In this document: in pieces, positions 48,881-57,551 of the stretch
How positions within the stretch are numbered: the first letter of the stretch is position 1
Layout of the letters: every line of letters starts with the position of its first letter
Assembly (NCBI RefSeq): GCF_030693775.1
Contig: NZ_JAUXZY010000004.1
Location: 949,327-1,013,326 of the forward strand
Source of the DNA: Polynucleobacter sp.
Lineage (GTDB): Bacteria; Pseudomonadota; Gammaproteobacteria; Burkholderiales; Burkholderiaceae
Direction: 5' to 3'
Length of the DNA stretch: 64,000 nucleotides
Position numbers and translations under genes: made by a program
Notes under the pieces: generated by a model
Database searches by the model: none
What the model was told of the DNA's origin: nothing
The model's input: the letters and a program-made list of their open reading frames with translations, nothing else

Positions 48881-48910
48881 AATATGCATAATTGCGCTAA
48901 GATGCATATT
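48881..48910. promoter_or_regulatory. Inverted repeat upstream of the sox regulator, candidate operator
   Basis: Perfect 9-base arms AATATGCAT (48881-48889) and ATGCATATT (48902-48910) separated by 12 bases, about one helical turn centre to centre twice over. Lies 30 bases before the ArsR gene and in the region shared with modB. A winged-helix dimer site is a reasonable reading. Confidence 0.6.
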
Positions 48911-48940
48911 TACACTTCATTTGTAACTAAGAATAGACAC

Positions 48941-49279
48941 ATGAGTAAGCTAGTTCCACCAGAAACCAAAGACCTTACCCCAGCCCAAATGGAGCAGGTT
49001 TTCGCCCAGGTATCTCAATTTTTTAGCTTGTTGGCTGAGCCATCTCGCTTAAAGATCCTCTTCATCCTGTGTGGCGGTGAACAGTCTGTTAACGCAATAA
49101 CCGAGCAGGCTGGTTCGAGCCAGGCGAATGTATCTAGGCACTTAACGGCATTGCACCGCGAAGGAATACTAAAGCGCCGCAAAGAGGGTGTCACGGTCTA
49201 TTACTCGATTGGCGATGAGGCCACATTGGGCATTTGCCAAGGCGTATGTGCACGTGTTGTAGAAGAGATGAAAACATAG
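48941..49279 (+). CDS. soxR: ArsR-family regulator of the sox cluster (SoxR-like)
   Basis: 112-residue winged helix (VSQFFSLLAEPSRLKILFILCGGEQSVNAITEQAGSSQANVSRHLTALHREGILKRRKEGVTVYYSI). Cysteines in LFILCGG and in the C-terminal LGICQGVCARVV fit thiol-based sensing as shown for SoxR repressors of Paracoccus-type sox operons. The start MSKLVPPE was chosen; a longer frame to 48884 would include the palindrome. soxC follows after 36 bases. Not to be confused with the unrelated MerR-type SoxR of E. coli. Confidence 0.84.
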   Translation: MSKLVPPETKDLTPAQMEQVFAQVSQFFSLLAEPSRLKILFILCGGEQSVNAITEQAGSSQANVSRHLTALHREGILKRRKEGVTVYYSIGDEATLGICQGVCARVVEEMKT

Positions 49280-49315
49280 TTGTATTAATTAATTATTAAG
49301 CGAGCAATTAATCTA

Positions 49316-50716
49316 ATGAATAAAAATCAACTGGAACTGAATTCAGAAGATATTCAATACGTTGAAAAGCCGAAAGGACAATCGCGACTTCGTAAGGCGC
49401 CGGAGCATTTTATTCCGGAAGACTTTATTGCTGACGTCAATAAGAATGGCCTGGATGAACAGCGCCGCGGTTTTCTGCGTAAAGGCTTTTTGTCTGCGAT
49501 TGGAGGTGCCGCTGGCCTCGCTGCAGCACCTGCTGCATTAGCCTCAGCTGCAGGCGACCCAGCCATTTTAGAAAAGCAAGAGTGGCAAACTACCTTAGGT
49601 AAAAACGTGGCGACTATGCCCTATGGCTTGCCTTCGGTGTATGAATCGAATTTAATCCGCCGTGAGTCACCCGGTTTAACTCGCGTTTCAGCAGCATCGG
49701 TTGCATTTACGCCGTTGCAGGGACTCTTTGGCATCATCACTCCCAATGGTCTGCATTTTGAGCGCCACCATCAAGGTTGGTATAACTTGGATCCGAATAA
49801 GCATCGCCTCATGGTCAATGGCCTAGTTAAAAGCGAACGTGTTTTTACCATGAGCGATTTGATGCGTATGCCGTCGGTATCGCGCATTCACTTCATTGAG
49901 TGTGGTGCGAACACCGGTTTGGAATGGGGCAATGTGGCAGTACCCACCGTGCAATACACCCATGGCATGTTGTCTTGCTGCGAATTCACTGGAGTACCGC
50001 TTTCGGTCTTACTTGATGAGTGCGGTGCCGATTTGAAAAAAGGTAAGTTCTTATTGGCCGAAGGTGGCGATGGTTCTGGTATGACGCGCACCATTAATTT
50101 GGACAGCGCACTCAAGGATTCGATTGTGGCCTGGGGCATGAATGGCGAGATGCTACGTCCGGAGAATGGCTTTCCACTACGTTTGGTTGTGCCAGGAGTG
50201 CAGGGTGTCAGTTGGGTGAAGTGGCTGCGCCGCTTGGAAGTCGGTGATATGCCTTATGGCGCCAAAGACGAAGCGATTCACTACATTGACTTGATGCCCA
50301 ATGGCTTGCATCGCCAGTACACCTCAATTCAGGAGTGCAAATCGGTTATTACAACGCCGTCGGGTGGTCAGCAGTTACTTGATAAAGGCTTTTACAACGT
50401 GTCCGGCATGGCTTGGTCGGGCCGCGGAAAAATTAAACGCGTTGATGTCTCGTTCGACGGTGGTAACAACTGGAGAACGGCCCGTTTAGAAACGCCGGTA
50501 CTGACCAAAGCAGTAACGCGTTTCAATATTGATTGGGTTTGGGATGGTTCGCCGACGATCATGCAGTCACGCGCGATGGATGACACGGGTTACGTTCAGC
50601 CGACCATTAAGGCATTGCGCGACGTGCGCGGCACGCGATCGATCTATCACAACAACGCAATTCAATCGTGGAAATTAGATTCCAATGGCGAGGTGAGTAA
50701 TGTACAAGTTGGGTAA
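49316..50716 (+). CDS. soxC: Sulfane dehydrogenase molybdenum subunit SoxC
   Basis: Periplasmic molybdoenzyme of the sulfite oxidase family; with SoxD it oxidises the SoxY-bound sulfane sulfur, releasing six electrons. 466 residues: Tat signal with R50-R51 in QRRGFLRKGFL after a long cytoplasmic leader, molybdopterin Cys C196 in HFIECGANTGLEW, and a C-terminal dimerisation domain (SGRGKIKRVDVSFDGGNNW). Presence of soxCD implies complete oxidation of thiosulfate to sulfate without obligatory sulfur globules. Confidence 0.95.
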   Translation: MNKNQLELNSEDIQYVEKPKGQSRLRKAPEHFIPEDFIADVNKNGLDEQRRGFLRKGFLSAIGGAAGLAAAPAALASAAGDPAILEKQEWQTTLGKNVATMPYGLPSVYESNLIRRESPGLTRVSAASVAFTPLQGLFGIITPNGLHFERHHQGWYNLDPNKHRLMVNGLVKSERVFTMSDLMRMPSVSRIHFIECGANTGLEWGNVAVPTVQYTHGMLSCCEFTGVPLSVLLDECGADLKKGKFLLAEGGDGSGMTRTINLDSALKDSIVAWGMNGEMLRPENGFPLRLVVPGVQGVSWVKWLRRLEVGDMPYGAKDEAIHYIDLMPNGLHRQYTSIQECKSVITTPSGGQQLLDKGFYNVSGMAWSGRGKIKRVDVSFDGGNNWRTARLETPVLTKAVTRFNIDWVWDGSPTIMQSRAMDDTGYVQPTIKALRDVRGTRSIYHNNAIQSWKLDSNGEVSNVQVG

Positions 50717-51782
50717 ATTAGCCACGTGTTTCAGTCTCATGGCTACGCTCATGATGGCTGCGGGTATCGCGTATGCACAAGGCGCATCGGGTCCAGGAAA
50801 GTTTCCTGGCATTGGAAGGGCGGCAACACCGGCCGAAGTAGCTGCCTGGGATATCGATGTTCGTCCGGATTTCAAGGGCCTGCCGAATGGTTCGGGCTCG
50901 GTAAAAAAGGGTGAGGCGGTTTGGGAAGCACAATGCGCCAGTTGCCACGGTACTTTTGGCGAGTCGAATGAAGTCTTTACGCCTATTGCAGGCGGCACAA
51001 CGAAAGACGATATCAAGACGGGGCGGGTAGCTGCTTTAAACGATAATAAACAGCCACAGCGCACTACGCTGATGAAGGTGGCAACGATCTCCACTCTGTG
51101 GGATTACATCTATCGTGCGATGCCCTGGAATGCACCTCGTTCACTCAGTTACGACGACACCTATGCGTTGGTCGCCTATATACTTTATTTGGGCGAGATT
51201 GTTCCGGATACATTTGTTCTGAGCAATACCAATATGAAGCAAGCGCAAGCCATGCTGCCCAACCGCAATGGCATGACGCAGCAGCATGGTCTATGGAGCG
51301 TGAATGGCAAGCCAGACGTGAATGCCAAACCCTGCATGAATAATTGCGTCCCATTTGTGCAGATTGGCTCCACTTTGCCGGATTACGCTCGCAATGCACA
51401 TGAAAACATTGCACTGCAAAATCGCCAGTACGGCCCATACCTTGGCGCAGATTCAACCAAGCCACCGCTAAGTAAGTTGCCTGGTGCCTCTGCTGCAGGA
51501 ATGATGCCGGTAGTTATGGCTGCTACACCTTCAGGTCCAGCCGCACTCTTCAAGAAAGAGAACTGCTCGGCTTGCCACGCACCTGCAGCAAAACTAGTGG
51601 GCCCCTCGATTGAGCAGGTGGCAACTAAATACAAAGGTCAGGCTGATGCGGTGCAAAAACTGATGGCGAAGGTGAAAAAGGGCGGTGCAGGTGCTTGGGG
51701 TGCTATTCCGATGCCTGCTCAAGATCAGCTGTCGGATGCCGACAATAAAGCCTTAGTAGAGTGGATGCTGACAGGAAAGTAA
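50700..51782 (+). CDS. soxD: Dihaem cytochrome c subunit SoxD
   Basis: Electron acceptor of the Sox(CD)2 complex. 360 residues: signal peptide (1-27, ending AYAQG), haem sites CASCH (79-83) and CSACH (289-293), hence two c-type domains. The C-terminal domain (KLVGPSIEQVATKYKGQ) looks like a small class I cytochrome. The start overlaps soxC by 17 bases, so the two subunits are likely made in equal amounts. Confidence 0.94.
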   Translation: MYKLGKLATCFSLMATLMMAAGIAYAQGASGPGKFPGIGRAATPAEVAAWDIDVRPDFKGLPNGSGSVKKGEAVWEAQCASCHGTFGESNEVFTPIAGGTTKDDIKTGRVAALNDNKQPQRTTLMKVATISTLWDYIYRAMPWNAPRSLSYDDTYALVAYILYLGEIVPDTFVLSNTNMKQAQAMLPNRNGMTQQHGLWSVNGKPDVNAKPCMNNCVPFVQIGSTLPDYARNAHENIALQNRQYGPYLGADSTKPPLSKLPGASAAGMMPVVMAATPSGPAALFKKENCSACHAPAAKLVGPSIEQVATKYKGQADAVQKLMAKVKKGGAGAWGAIPMPAQDQLSDADNKALVEWMLTGK

Positions 51783-51863
51783 AAGTGAGTAGAATCGTAT
51801 CAAATATATTATTTTTTATGGGCTTATTGCTTAGTAACAAAACTAATTAACAAAGGAGTTTTT

Positions 51864-52316
51864 ATGAATCAGCAGCGCCGTAGTCTTTTAAAGTATTCCG
51901 CGGTCTTTGGCCTCATGGCTTCGGCCGGTTTAATTACAGAAGCACAAGCACAAGAGTGGAATAAAGCCGCTTTTGAGGGCAAAAGCTTGGATGACGTATT
52001 CAAGGCCCTCAATGCAGGTAAGCCAAGCAGCTCCACTGCAGTGACTTTAGTTGCACCAGACATCGCAGAAAATGGCGCGGTAGTGCCCGTCGGTATCTCC
52101 AGCACACTAAAAGCAGAGCAAATGGCCATTTTGGTTGAGAAAAACCCCAGCTCACTGGCAGCCCAATTTTTTATTCCACCTGGAACTGAGCCATTTGTGA
52201 CTACCCGCGTCAAGATGGGCCAAACCTCCAACGTTTACGCTGTGGTGAAAGCGGACGGCAAATGGTTTATGTCGATGAAAGAAGTCAAAGTTACCTTGGG
52301 TGGTTGCGGCGGCTAA
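51864..52316 (+). CDS. soxY: Thiosulfate-carrier subunit SoxY
   Basis: Carries sulfur intermediates on a C-terminal cysteine. 150 residues: Tat signal (QQRRSLLKYSAVFG), immunoglobulin-like body, and the terminal GGCGG with C148, the invariant sulfur-binding swinging arm. Good AAAGGAG ribosome site. 81 bases separate it from soxD. Confidence 0.96.
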   Translation: MNQQRRSLLKYSAVFGLMASAGLITEAQAQEWNKAAFEGKSLDDVFKALNAGKPSSSTAVTLVAPDIAENGAVVPVGISSTLKAEQMAILVEKNPSSLAAQFFIPPGTEPFVTTRVKMGQTSNVYAVVKADGKWFMSMKEVKVTLGGCGG

Positions 52317-52375
52317 TGCCGACTCGCATCACGAGATAACTGTTTATATATATAGATAATTAGAGAGGAAGCAAA

Positions 52376-52684
52376 ATGGCTGATCCAATGCGCGTTAGAG
52401 CAACTGAAGCAGGTGGTGTAGTTGATGTCAAGATTTTGATGAAGCACGATATGGAAGCCGGTCAGCGCAAAGACGCATCGGGCAAAACCATCCCTCAGTG
52501 GTTTATCAGTACTGTGACCGTTCAGGCCCAAGGTAAAAATGTCTTTATGGGCGAGTTTGGCCCCGCAGTATCAAAAGACCCCTTTTTGAATTTCAAGTAC
52601 AAGGGCGCCAAAGGTGAGAAGGTCACGGTAACGTGGGTTGATAACCGCGGTGCTAAGCGCACCGACGAGGCAACGGTTTCTTAA
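52376..52684 (+). CDS. soxZ: SoxZ sulfur-carrier partner
   Basis: Forms the SoxYZ heterodimer. 102 residues, beta-rich, no signal peptide (co-exported with SoxY through Tat). Motifs IPQWFISTVTVQAQGKNVF and GPAVSKDPFLNFKYKGAKGEKV are characteristic. Strong GAGAGGA ribosome site. Confidence 0.95.
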   Translation: MADPMRVRATEAGGVVDVKILMKHDMEAGQRKDASGKTIPQWFISTVTVQAQGKNVFMGEFGPAVSKDPFLNFKYKGAKGEKVTVTWVDNRGAKRTDEATVS

Positions 52685-52730
52685 TTTACCAATCTGACAG
52701 ATAGATTCGCACCAAGACGAAGGGGTTACC

Positions 52731-53585
52731 ATGGATAAGCGCATTGCTTATGGAGTTGTTATTGCATCATTCGCCTTTTTGCAGGCTTGTACCAGCCCGA
52801 CAAAAAGTGAAGCACCCAAAGCGGCGGCCGCACCTGCTGCTGCTCCCAGTGGCTCTGCTACCGATGAAATTGCACGCTACCGCGCCATGATTGCGGATGG
52901 CAACCCTGCAGACTTGTATGAGGCGGCGGGCGAAGAGATTTGGAAAAAGCCCATGGGGCCCAAAAACGTCAGCTTGCAAAAGTGTGACTTAGGTAAGGGC
53001 CCCGGTGTTGTGAAGGGTGCCTCTGCAGAATTGCCGCGCTACTTTAAAGATACCAATAAAGTGCAAGATCTTGAGTCTCGCTTGGTAACTTGTATGGTGC
53101 GCTTACAAGGCTATGATGCAAACGAAATCATCACTGCTGGCTTTGAAAAAGGCAAGCGCAAAGACGTAGAGGCGGTTGTTGCCTACGTGGTTGCGAATTC
53201 CAAAGGAATGCCGATCAAGGTCTCCATCAAGCACCCCAAAGAAAAAGAAATGTATGAACTGGGCAAGAAGTCCTTCTTCTTCCAAGGTGGCCCAATGGAT
53301 TTCTCCTGCGCCTCGTGCCATGCAGAAAATGGCAAACGCATTCGCTTGCAAGATTTGCCTAATATCACTGAACAAAAGGGTGCTGCCTTGGGTTGGGGTT
53401 ACTGGCCGGCTTATCGCGTATCCAGTGGCAACTTTTGGACCATGCAGCGTCGCCTAAACGATTGCTATCGTCAGCAGCGCTTCCCAGAACCCGTTTACAT
53501 TTCCGACAACACAATTGCGCTATCGATGTATATGGCGTACACGGGTAATGGCGGCACGATCGAAACACCAGGATTAAAGCGTTAA
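52731..53585 (+). CDS. soxA: Sox cytochrome c subunit SoxA, predicted lipoprotein
   Basis: With SoxX couples thiosulfate to SoxY-Cys. 284 residues: CASCH haem site (193-197), active-site Cys ligand C245 in RRLNDCYRQQRF, and structural cysteines C85 and C121 replacing the first haem, so a mono-haem SoxA. The N-terminus ends in FLQAC (C20), a lipobox, followed by a Ser/Lys/Ala/Pro-rich spacer (21-42). Best-studied SoxA proteins are soluble with an ordinary Sec signal, so membrane anchoring is noteworthy. Confidence 0.94.
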   Translation: MDKRIAYGVVIASFAFLQACTSPTKSEAPKAAAAPAAAPSGSATDEIARYRAMIADGNPADLYEAAGEEIWKKPMGPKNVSLQKCDLGKGPGVVKGASAELPRYFKDTNKVQDLESRLVTCMVRLQGYDANEIITAGFEKGKRKDVEAVVAYVVANSKGMPIKVSIKHPKEKEMYELGKKSFFFQGGPMDFSCASCHAENGKRIRLQDLPNITEQKGAALGWGYWPAYRVSSGNFWTMQRRLNDCYRQQRFPEPVYISDNTIALSMYMAYTGNGGTIETPGLKR

Positions 53586-53605
53586 CTCGCCGGAGAATAT
53601 AAAAA

Positions 53606-54211
53606 ATGAAAAAAACAATACTTATTTCTGCGGCTCTCTTGGCCATGCCATTTGCCAGTGCTCAAGCGCAAAGCGCATTTGACAAGATGATGAAGGCTGG
53701 CTTTGAGGCCAAAGGTCAGGCGGGTCTTGATCGTATTAATCAGGATGCGACCCAAAAGTTTTGCTCTGACGCGAAAAATCTAACCGATGAGAAGACCGGA
53801 GCCAAACGTGCCGAGATCGAAAAGATCAATATGGCCACCATCAAGCAGCCATCCGATGGCAAATACATTGGCGACTGGAAAAGTGGCGAGCGGATTGCCC
53901 AGAGCGGTCGTGGTGCAACCTGGACCGATAAGCCAGATTCAGCTGTTGGTGGTGGATGCTATAACTGCCATCAAATTAATAAGGCTGAAATCTCACATGG
54001 AAATATTGGCCCAAGCCTGTGGAACTACGGCAAGATGCGCGGCTACTCGAAAGAAGTGGTTGAGTACACCTGGGGCCGTATTAGTAATTCCAAAGCCTAT
54101 AACGCCTGTAGCAATATGCCGCGTTTTGCACACTTCAAGCTCTTAAATGAGAAGCAGATCCAAGATGTCATGGCTTTATTGCTTGATCCTCAGTCGCCTG
54201 TGAATAAATAA
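53606..54211 (+). CDS. soxX: Sox cytochrome c subunit SoxX
   Basis: Electron-accepting partner of SoxA. 201 residues: Sec signal (1-21, ending AQA), extended N-terminal helical part with a Cys at 53, haem site CYNCH (118-122), and haem Met ligand in SNMPRF (M171). Longer than the smallest SoxX proteins owing to the N-terminal extension (about 25-95). Confidence 0.94.
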   Translation: MKKTILISAALLAMPFASAQAQSAFDKMMKAGFEAKGQAGLDRINQDATQKFCSDAKNLTDEKTGAKRAEIEKINMATIKQPSDGKYIGDWKSGERIAQSGRGATWTDKPDSAVGGGCYNCHQINKAEISHGNIGPSLWNYGKMRGYSKEVVEYTWGRISNSKAYNACSNMPRFAHFKLLNEKQIQDVMALLLDPQSPVNK

Positions 54212-54232
54212 ATAAGTCAATCAATAAAAAAG

Positions 54233-54253
54233 ACAGGCCGCAAGGCCTGTTTT
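54233..54253 (+). terminator. Hairpin between soxX and soxB, possible intra-operon attenuator
   Basis: Perfect stem ACAGGCC (54233-54239) and GGCCTGT (54244-54250), loop GCAA, followed by TTT then a purine. The short T-run suggests partial termination, lowering soxB relative to soxYZAX. Confidence 0.7.
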
Positions 54254-54271
54254 AGTAATAGGAAAAAGAAA

Positions 54272-56002
54272 ATGTCATTGAATCGCCGTGAGTTTATGCA
54301 AGCATTGGCTTTTGCCTCTGCCGGTGGAATGAGTTTGCAATCGAGCTTCGCCAGTGCTCAAAGCGCTGCTCAAAAATTTTACAATTTACCGAAATTCGGT
54401 AACGTCCACTTGCTGCATTTCACGGACTGCCATGCGCAATTACTGCCGATTTATTTTCGTGAGCCTAACGTTAATTTAGGTATTGGTTCGCAGTATGGCA
54501 AAGAGCCGCATTTGGTGGGCGAGGCATTCCTTAAGGCCAATGGAATTAAGCCAGGTACACGCGATGCCCACGCATTTACGTATCTAGATTTTGCTGCTGC
54601 TGCGCAGACCTACGGCAAGATGGGCGGCTTTGCCCACATGTCGACTTTAGTCAAGCAACTAAAGGCATCCAGACCAGGCGCATTATTGTTGGATGGTGGC
54701 GATACCTGGCAGGGCTCCGGAACTGCGCTTTGGACCAATGGTCAAGATATGGTGGATGCGGCACTCAACTTAGGCGTTGACATCATGACTCCGCATTGGG
54801 AAATGACCTTGGGCGAAAAGCGCGTGATGGAAATCGTGCAAAAGGATTTTCAGGGCAAGATTTCCTTTATCGCGCAGAACATCAAGACCGCTGACTTTGG
54901 CGATCAGGTATTTAGTCCTTACACCATCCGCAACATGAATGGCGTTTCAGTTGCCATTATTGGTCAGGCCTTCCCCTATACGCCGATTGCTAATCCGCGC
55001 TACTTTACGCCTGACTGGACCTTTGGTATTCAGGAAGAGAATCTGCAGAAGATGATCGATGAAGTGAAGGGCAAGGGTGCTAAGGTGGTTGTTTTGTTGT
55101 CGCATAACGGTATGGACGTGGATCTTAAAATGGCTTCACGCGTGCGTGGTCTTGATGCAATCATGGGCGGCCACACGCACGATGGCGTGCCGATTCCAGT
55201 CAAGGTAAAGAATGCTGGCGGAATTACCCTGGTAACCAATGCGGGTTCGAATGGCAAATTTTTAGGCGTGCTCGACTTTGATGTTAAGGGTGGCAAAGCG
55301 GTTGATTTCCGTTACAAGTTATTGCCCATCTTCTCGAACCTCTTGCCGGCTGATTCCGCGATGACGCAGCTGATTAAAAAGGTACGCGCACCGTACGAAA
55401 CGAAGTTGGCAGAAAAGCTAGCAATTACTGAGGGCACCCTTTATCGCCGCGGTAACTTTAATGGCAGTTTTGACCAGGTGATCTTAGATGGCTTACTCAA
55501 GCAGAAGAACGCTGAAATTGCGTTCTCACCTGGATTCCGTTGGGGTACGAGCTTATTACCAGGGCAGGCCATCACCATGGAAAACCTACTGGATCAAACG
55601 GCAATTACCTATCCCTACACCACCGTTGCACCCATGTCGGGCGCAACCATTAAGACGATCCTAGAAGACGTAGCAGACAATCTCTTTAATCCAGACCCGT
55701 ATTACCAGCAGGGCGGTGACATGGTTCGTGTTGGGGGCCTGCAATACACCATTGATCCTGCTGGAAGTATGGGTTCTCGGATCTCGGAGATGCGTTTAAA
55801 TGGCGAGCTCTTGGATGCGAATAAAACCTACCGCGTTGCAGGATGGGCGCCGGTCAGCGAAGAGGCAAAGAACGCCGGTGGTGAGCCGATTTGGGATGTG
55901 ATTGCACGTCACTTGCGTGATGTCAAGACCGTGAAAGCCGTCAAACTGAACGAGCCAATCATTAAAGGCGTTAAAGGCAATCCTGGAATGGCAGCAATTT
56001 AA
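54272..56002 (+). CDS. soxB: Thiosulfohydrolase SoxB
   Basis: Dimanganese enzyme releasing sulfate from SoxY-bound S-sulfonate. 576 residues: Tat signal (NRREFMQALAFASAGG), metallophosphatase domain with FTDCHAQLLP (D52, H54), DGGDTWQGSG, TPHWEMT and MGGHTHDG, then the C-terminal 5'-nucleotidase domain. Standard marker gene for Sox organisms. The AGGAAAAAGAAA upstream gives a fair ribosome site, just past the hairpin. Confidence 0.96.
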   Translation: MSLNRREFMQALAFASAGGMSLQSSFASAQSAAQKFYNLPKFGNVHLLHFTDCHAQLLPIYFREPNVNLGIGSQYGKEPHLVGEAFLKANGIKPGTRDAHAFTYLDFAAAAQTYGKMGGFAHMSTLVKQLKASRPGALLLDGGDTWQGSGTALWTNGQDMVDAALNLGVDIMTPHWEMTLGEKRVMEIVQKDFQGKISFIAQNIKTADFGDQVFSPYTIRNMNGVSVAIIGQAFPYTPIANPRYFTPDWTFGIQEENLQKMIDEVKGKGAKVVVLLSHNGMDVDLKMASRVRGLDAIMGGHTHDGVPIPVKVKNAGGITLVTNAGSNGKFLGVLDFDVKGGKAVDFRYKLLPIFSNLLPADSAMTQLIKKVRAPYETKLAEKLAITEGTLYRRGNFNGSFDQVILDGLLKQKNAEIAFSPGFRWGTSLLPGQAITMENLLDQTAITYPYTTVAPMSGATIKTILEDVADNLFNPDPYYQQGGDMVRVGGLQYTIDPAGSMGSRISEMRLNGELLDANKTYRVAGWAPVSEEAKNAGGEPIWDVIARHLRDVKTVKAVKLNEPIIKGVKGNPGMAAI

Positions 56003-56017
56003 TCAAGGAGCAGCAGA

Positions 56018-56458
56018 ATGAAAATGAATTGGATGGCAATTCGATTTACCGCTTTTATCGGACTCAGTTTATTTTTTATTGCTCCAAGCCCGGCATTCGC
56101 CCAAACCTCCGTGGTCTATCACATCGATGATGCCCAGGCGCAAGGCTTAAAAGGATTGCGCAATATTCGCAACCATTTGGATGTAGCGCCGGATACGAAG
56201 ATAACCGTAGTAACTCATGCCAATGGCGTTGATATCCTCATGGATGGCGGTAAGGACATGAAGAGCAATGTGGACTACGGCCCCTTGGTTGGCGCACTCA
56301 AGTCGAGGGGTGTACGCTTTGAGGTCTGTGAAATTACGCTCAAAAACCGGAATCTAAAAAAAGAGCAGTTCACCTTAGATGCGGATTTCACTCCCTCTGG
56401 AGTGGTGCGGATCGCTGATTTGCAATTCAAGAATAACTTTGCATACATTCGTCCGTAA
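56018..56458 (+). CDS. Exported DsrE/DsrF-like protein
   Basis: 146 residues: Sec signal (about 1-29, ending AFAQT), then a DsrE-fold domain (VVYHIDDAQAQGLKGLRNIRNHL, ITVVTHANGVDILMDGG). One conserved cysteine remains in FEVCEITLKNRN (matching the sulfurtransferase Cys region of DsrE/TusD). A periplasmic sulfur-handling role beside SoxB is likely but unproven. 15 bases after soxB with AAGGAG. Confidence 0.86.
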   Translation: MKMNWMAIRFTAFIGLSLFFIAPSPAFAQTSVVYHIDDAQAQGLKGLRNIRNHLDVAPDTKITVVTHANGVDILMDGGKDMKSNVDYGPLVGALKSRGVRFEVCEITLKNRNLKKEQFTLDADFTPSGVVRIADLQFKNNFAYIRP

Positions 56459-56490
56459 ATTTTTGCGTATTTAATTTCAGTTGGCCACGA

Positions 56491-57477
56491 ATGCATAAGC
56501 AACCATACCGCATTTGTATTCTGTCGCTTGCCCTCATGGCCGCCTGTTTAGCTGGCATTCCGATAGCGCATGCGCAAACATCCCATGTTCCTCAAGTCAG
56601 TGCAGACGGCACAATTCAGGTTAAGGCGATTCAGGTAGCGCCCCATACGTATTTTGTCCAAGGCGTTCCTGAAATGGGCAGCAAGCAGAATCAGAATTTC
56701 ATTTCCAATGCTGGCTTTGTGGTGACGCCCAAAGGGGTGGTGGTGATCGACGCTTTGGGTTCACCGGTATTGGCGCAAAAGCTGATTCAAGAAATTCGGA
56801 AAGTAACGAAGCAAAAAATTGTGGCGGTTGTTTTAACGCACTATCACGCAGACCATGTGTATGGCTTGCAAGAATTTAAACGTCTGGGCGCAACCATTTA
56901 TGCGCAACGCGATGGCCTGAATTACCTGGCGTCTGAAACTGCGAAGCAGCGCCTGATTGCATCTCGAACCGATTTTGCTCCTTGGGTGAATGAAAATACC
57001 CGCCTCGTGCCTGCCGATGTTTGGATTGATCAAAGTAAAACCATTACCGTTGGCGGCGTGGAATTCATCCTGAATCGAGTAGGGCCTGCGCATGCACACG
57101 AAGATTTAATTGTGTATGTGCCATCGGAGAAGGTGTTATTTGCAGGAGATTTGGTTTTTCGGGGGCGCATTCCGTTTGTGGGCAATGCCGATAGCCGCGG
57201 CTGGGTGAATGCATTAAATGAAATCCAGAAGTTAAACCCCGCCATTGTGGTGCCTGGTCATGGGCCATATTCCACTAATGCCGTAGAAGATGTGGTTTTT
57301 ACACGCAACTATTTGGCCTATTTACGCGAAGTCATGGGCCCAGCTGCCCGCGATTTAGACCCCTTTGAGGAGGCTTACGCTAAGGCAAACTGGTCGGAAT
57401 ACGATGGAATGCCCTTATTTCGGGCTGCCAATCGCATGAATGCCTATAACGTCTACCTCTCAATTCAGGCTGAATAG
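56491..57477 (+). CDS. soxH: SoxH-like MBL-fold metallohydrolase
   Basis: 328 residues: signal peptide (about 1-29), metallo-beta-lactamase fold with HYHADH (H117-H122), GPAHAHEDLIVYVPSEKVLFAGDLVF and PGHGPYS. This is the group annotated as quinoprotein relay system zinc metallohydrolase or SoxH; SoxH is dispensable for lithotrophy in Paracoccus and its substrate is unknown. The symbol is given for family and location. Confidence 0.8.
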   Translation: MHKQPYRICILSLALMAACLAGIPIAHAQTSHVPQVSADGTIQVKAIQVAPHTYFVQGVPEMGSKQNQNFISNAGFVVTPKGVVVIDALGSPVLAQKLIQEIRKVTKQKIVAVVLTHYHADHVYGLQEFKRLGATIYAQRDGLNYLASETAKQRLIASRTDFAPWVNENTRLVPADVWIDQSKTITVGGVEFILNRVGPAHAHEDLIVYVPSEKVLFAGDLVFRGRIPFVGNADSRGWVNALNEIQKLNPAIVVPGHGPYSTNAVEDVVFTRNYLAYLREVMGPAARDLDPFEEAYAKANWSEYDGMPLFRAANRMNAYNVYLSIQAE

Positions 57478-57551
57478 ACCAAAATGGCCCATAGGGCTTT
57501 AAAATAGCGGGATATGTTGATTTTGGTAATTATTCCCCCTGAGGTCATCCG

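Noticed and set aside
48884..48940. Upstream start of the sox ArsR gene
   Set aside because: It would place the palindrome 48881-48910 inside the coding region and adds residues absent from ArsR proteins; ATG 48941 fits better.
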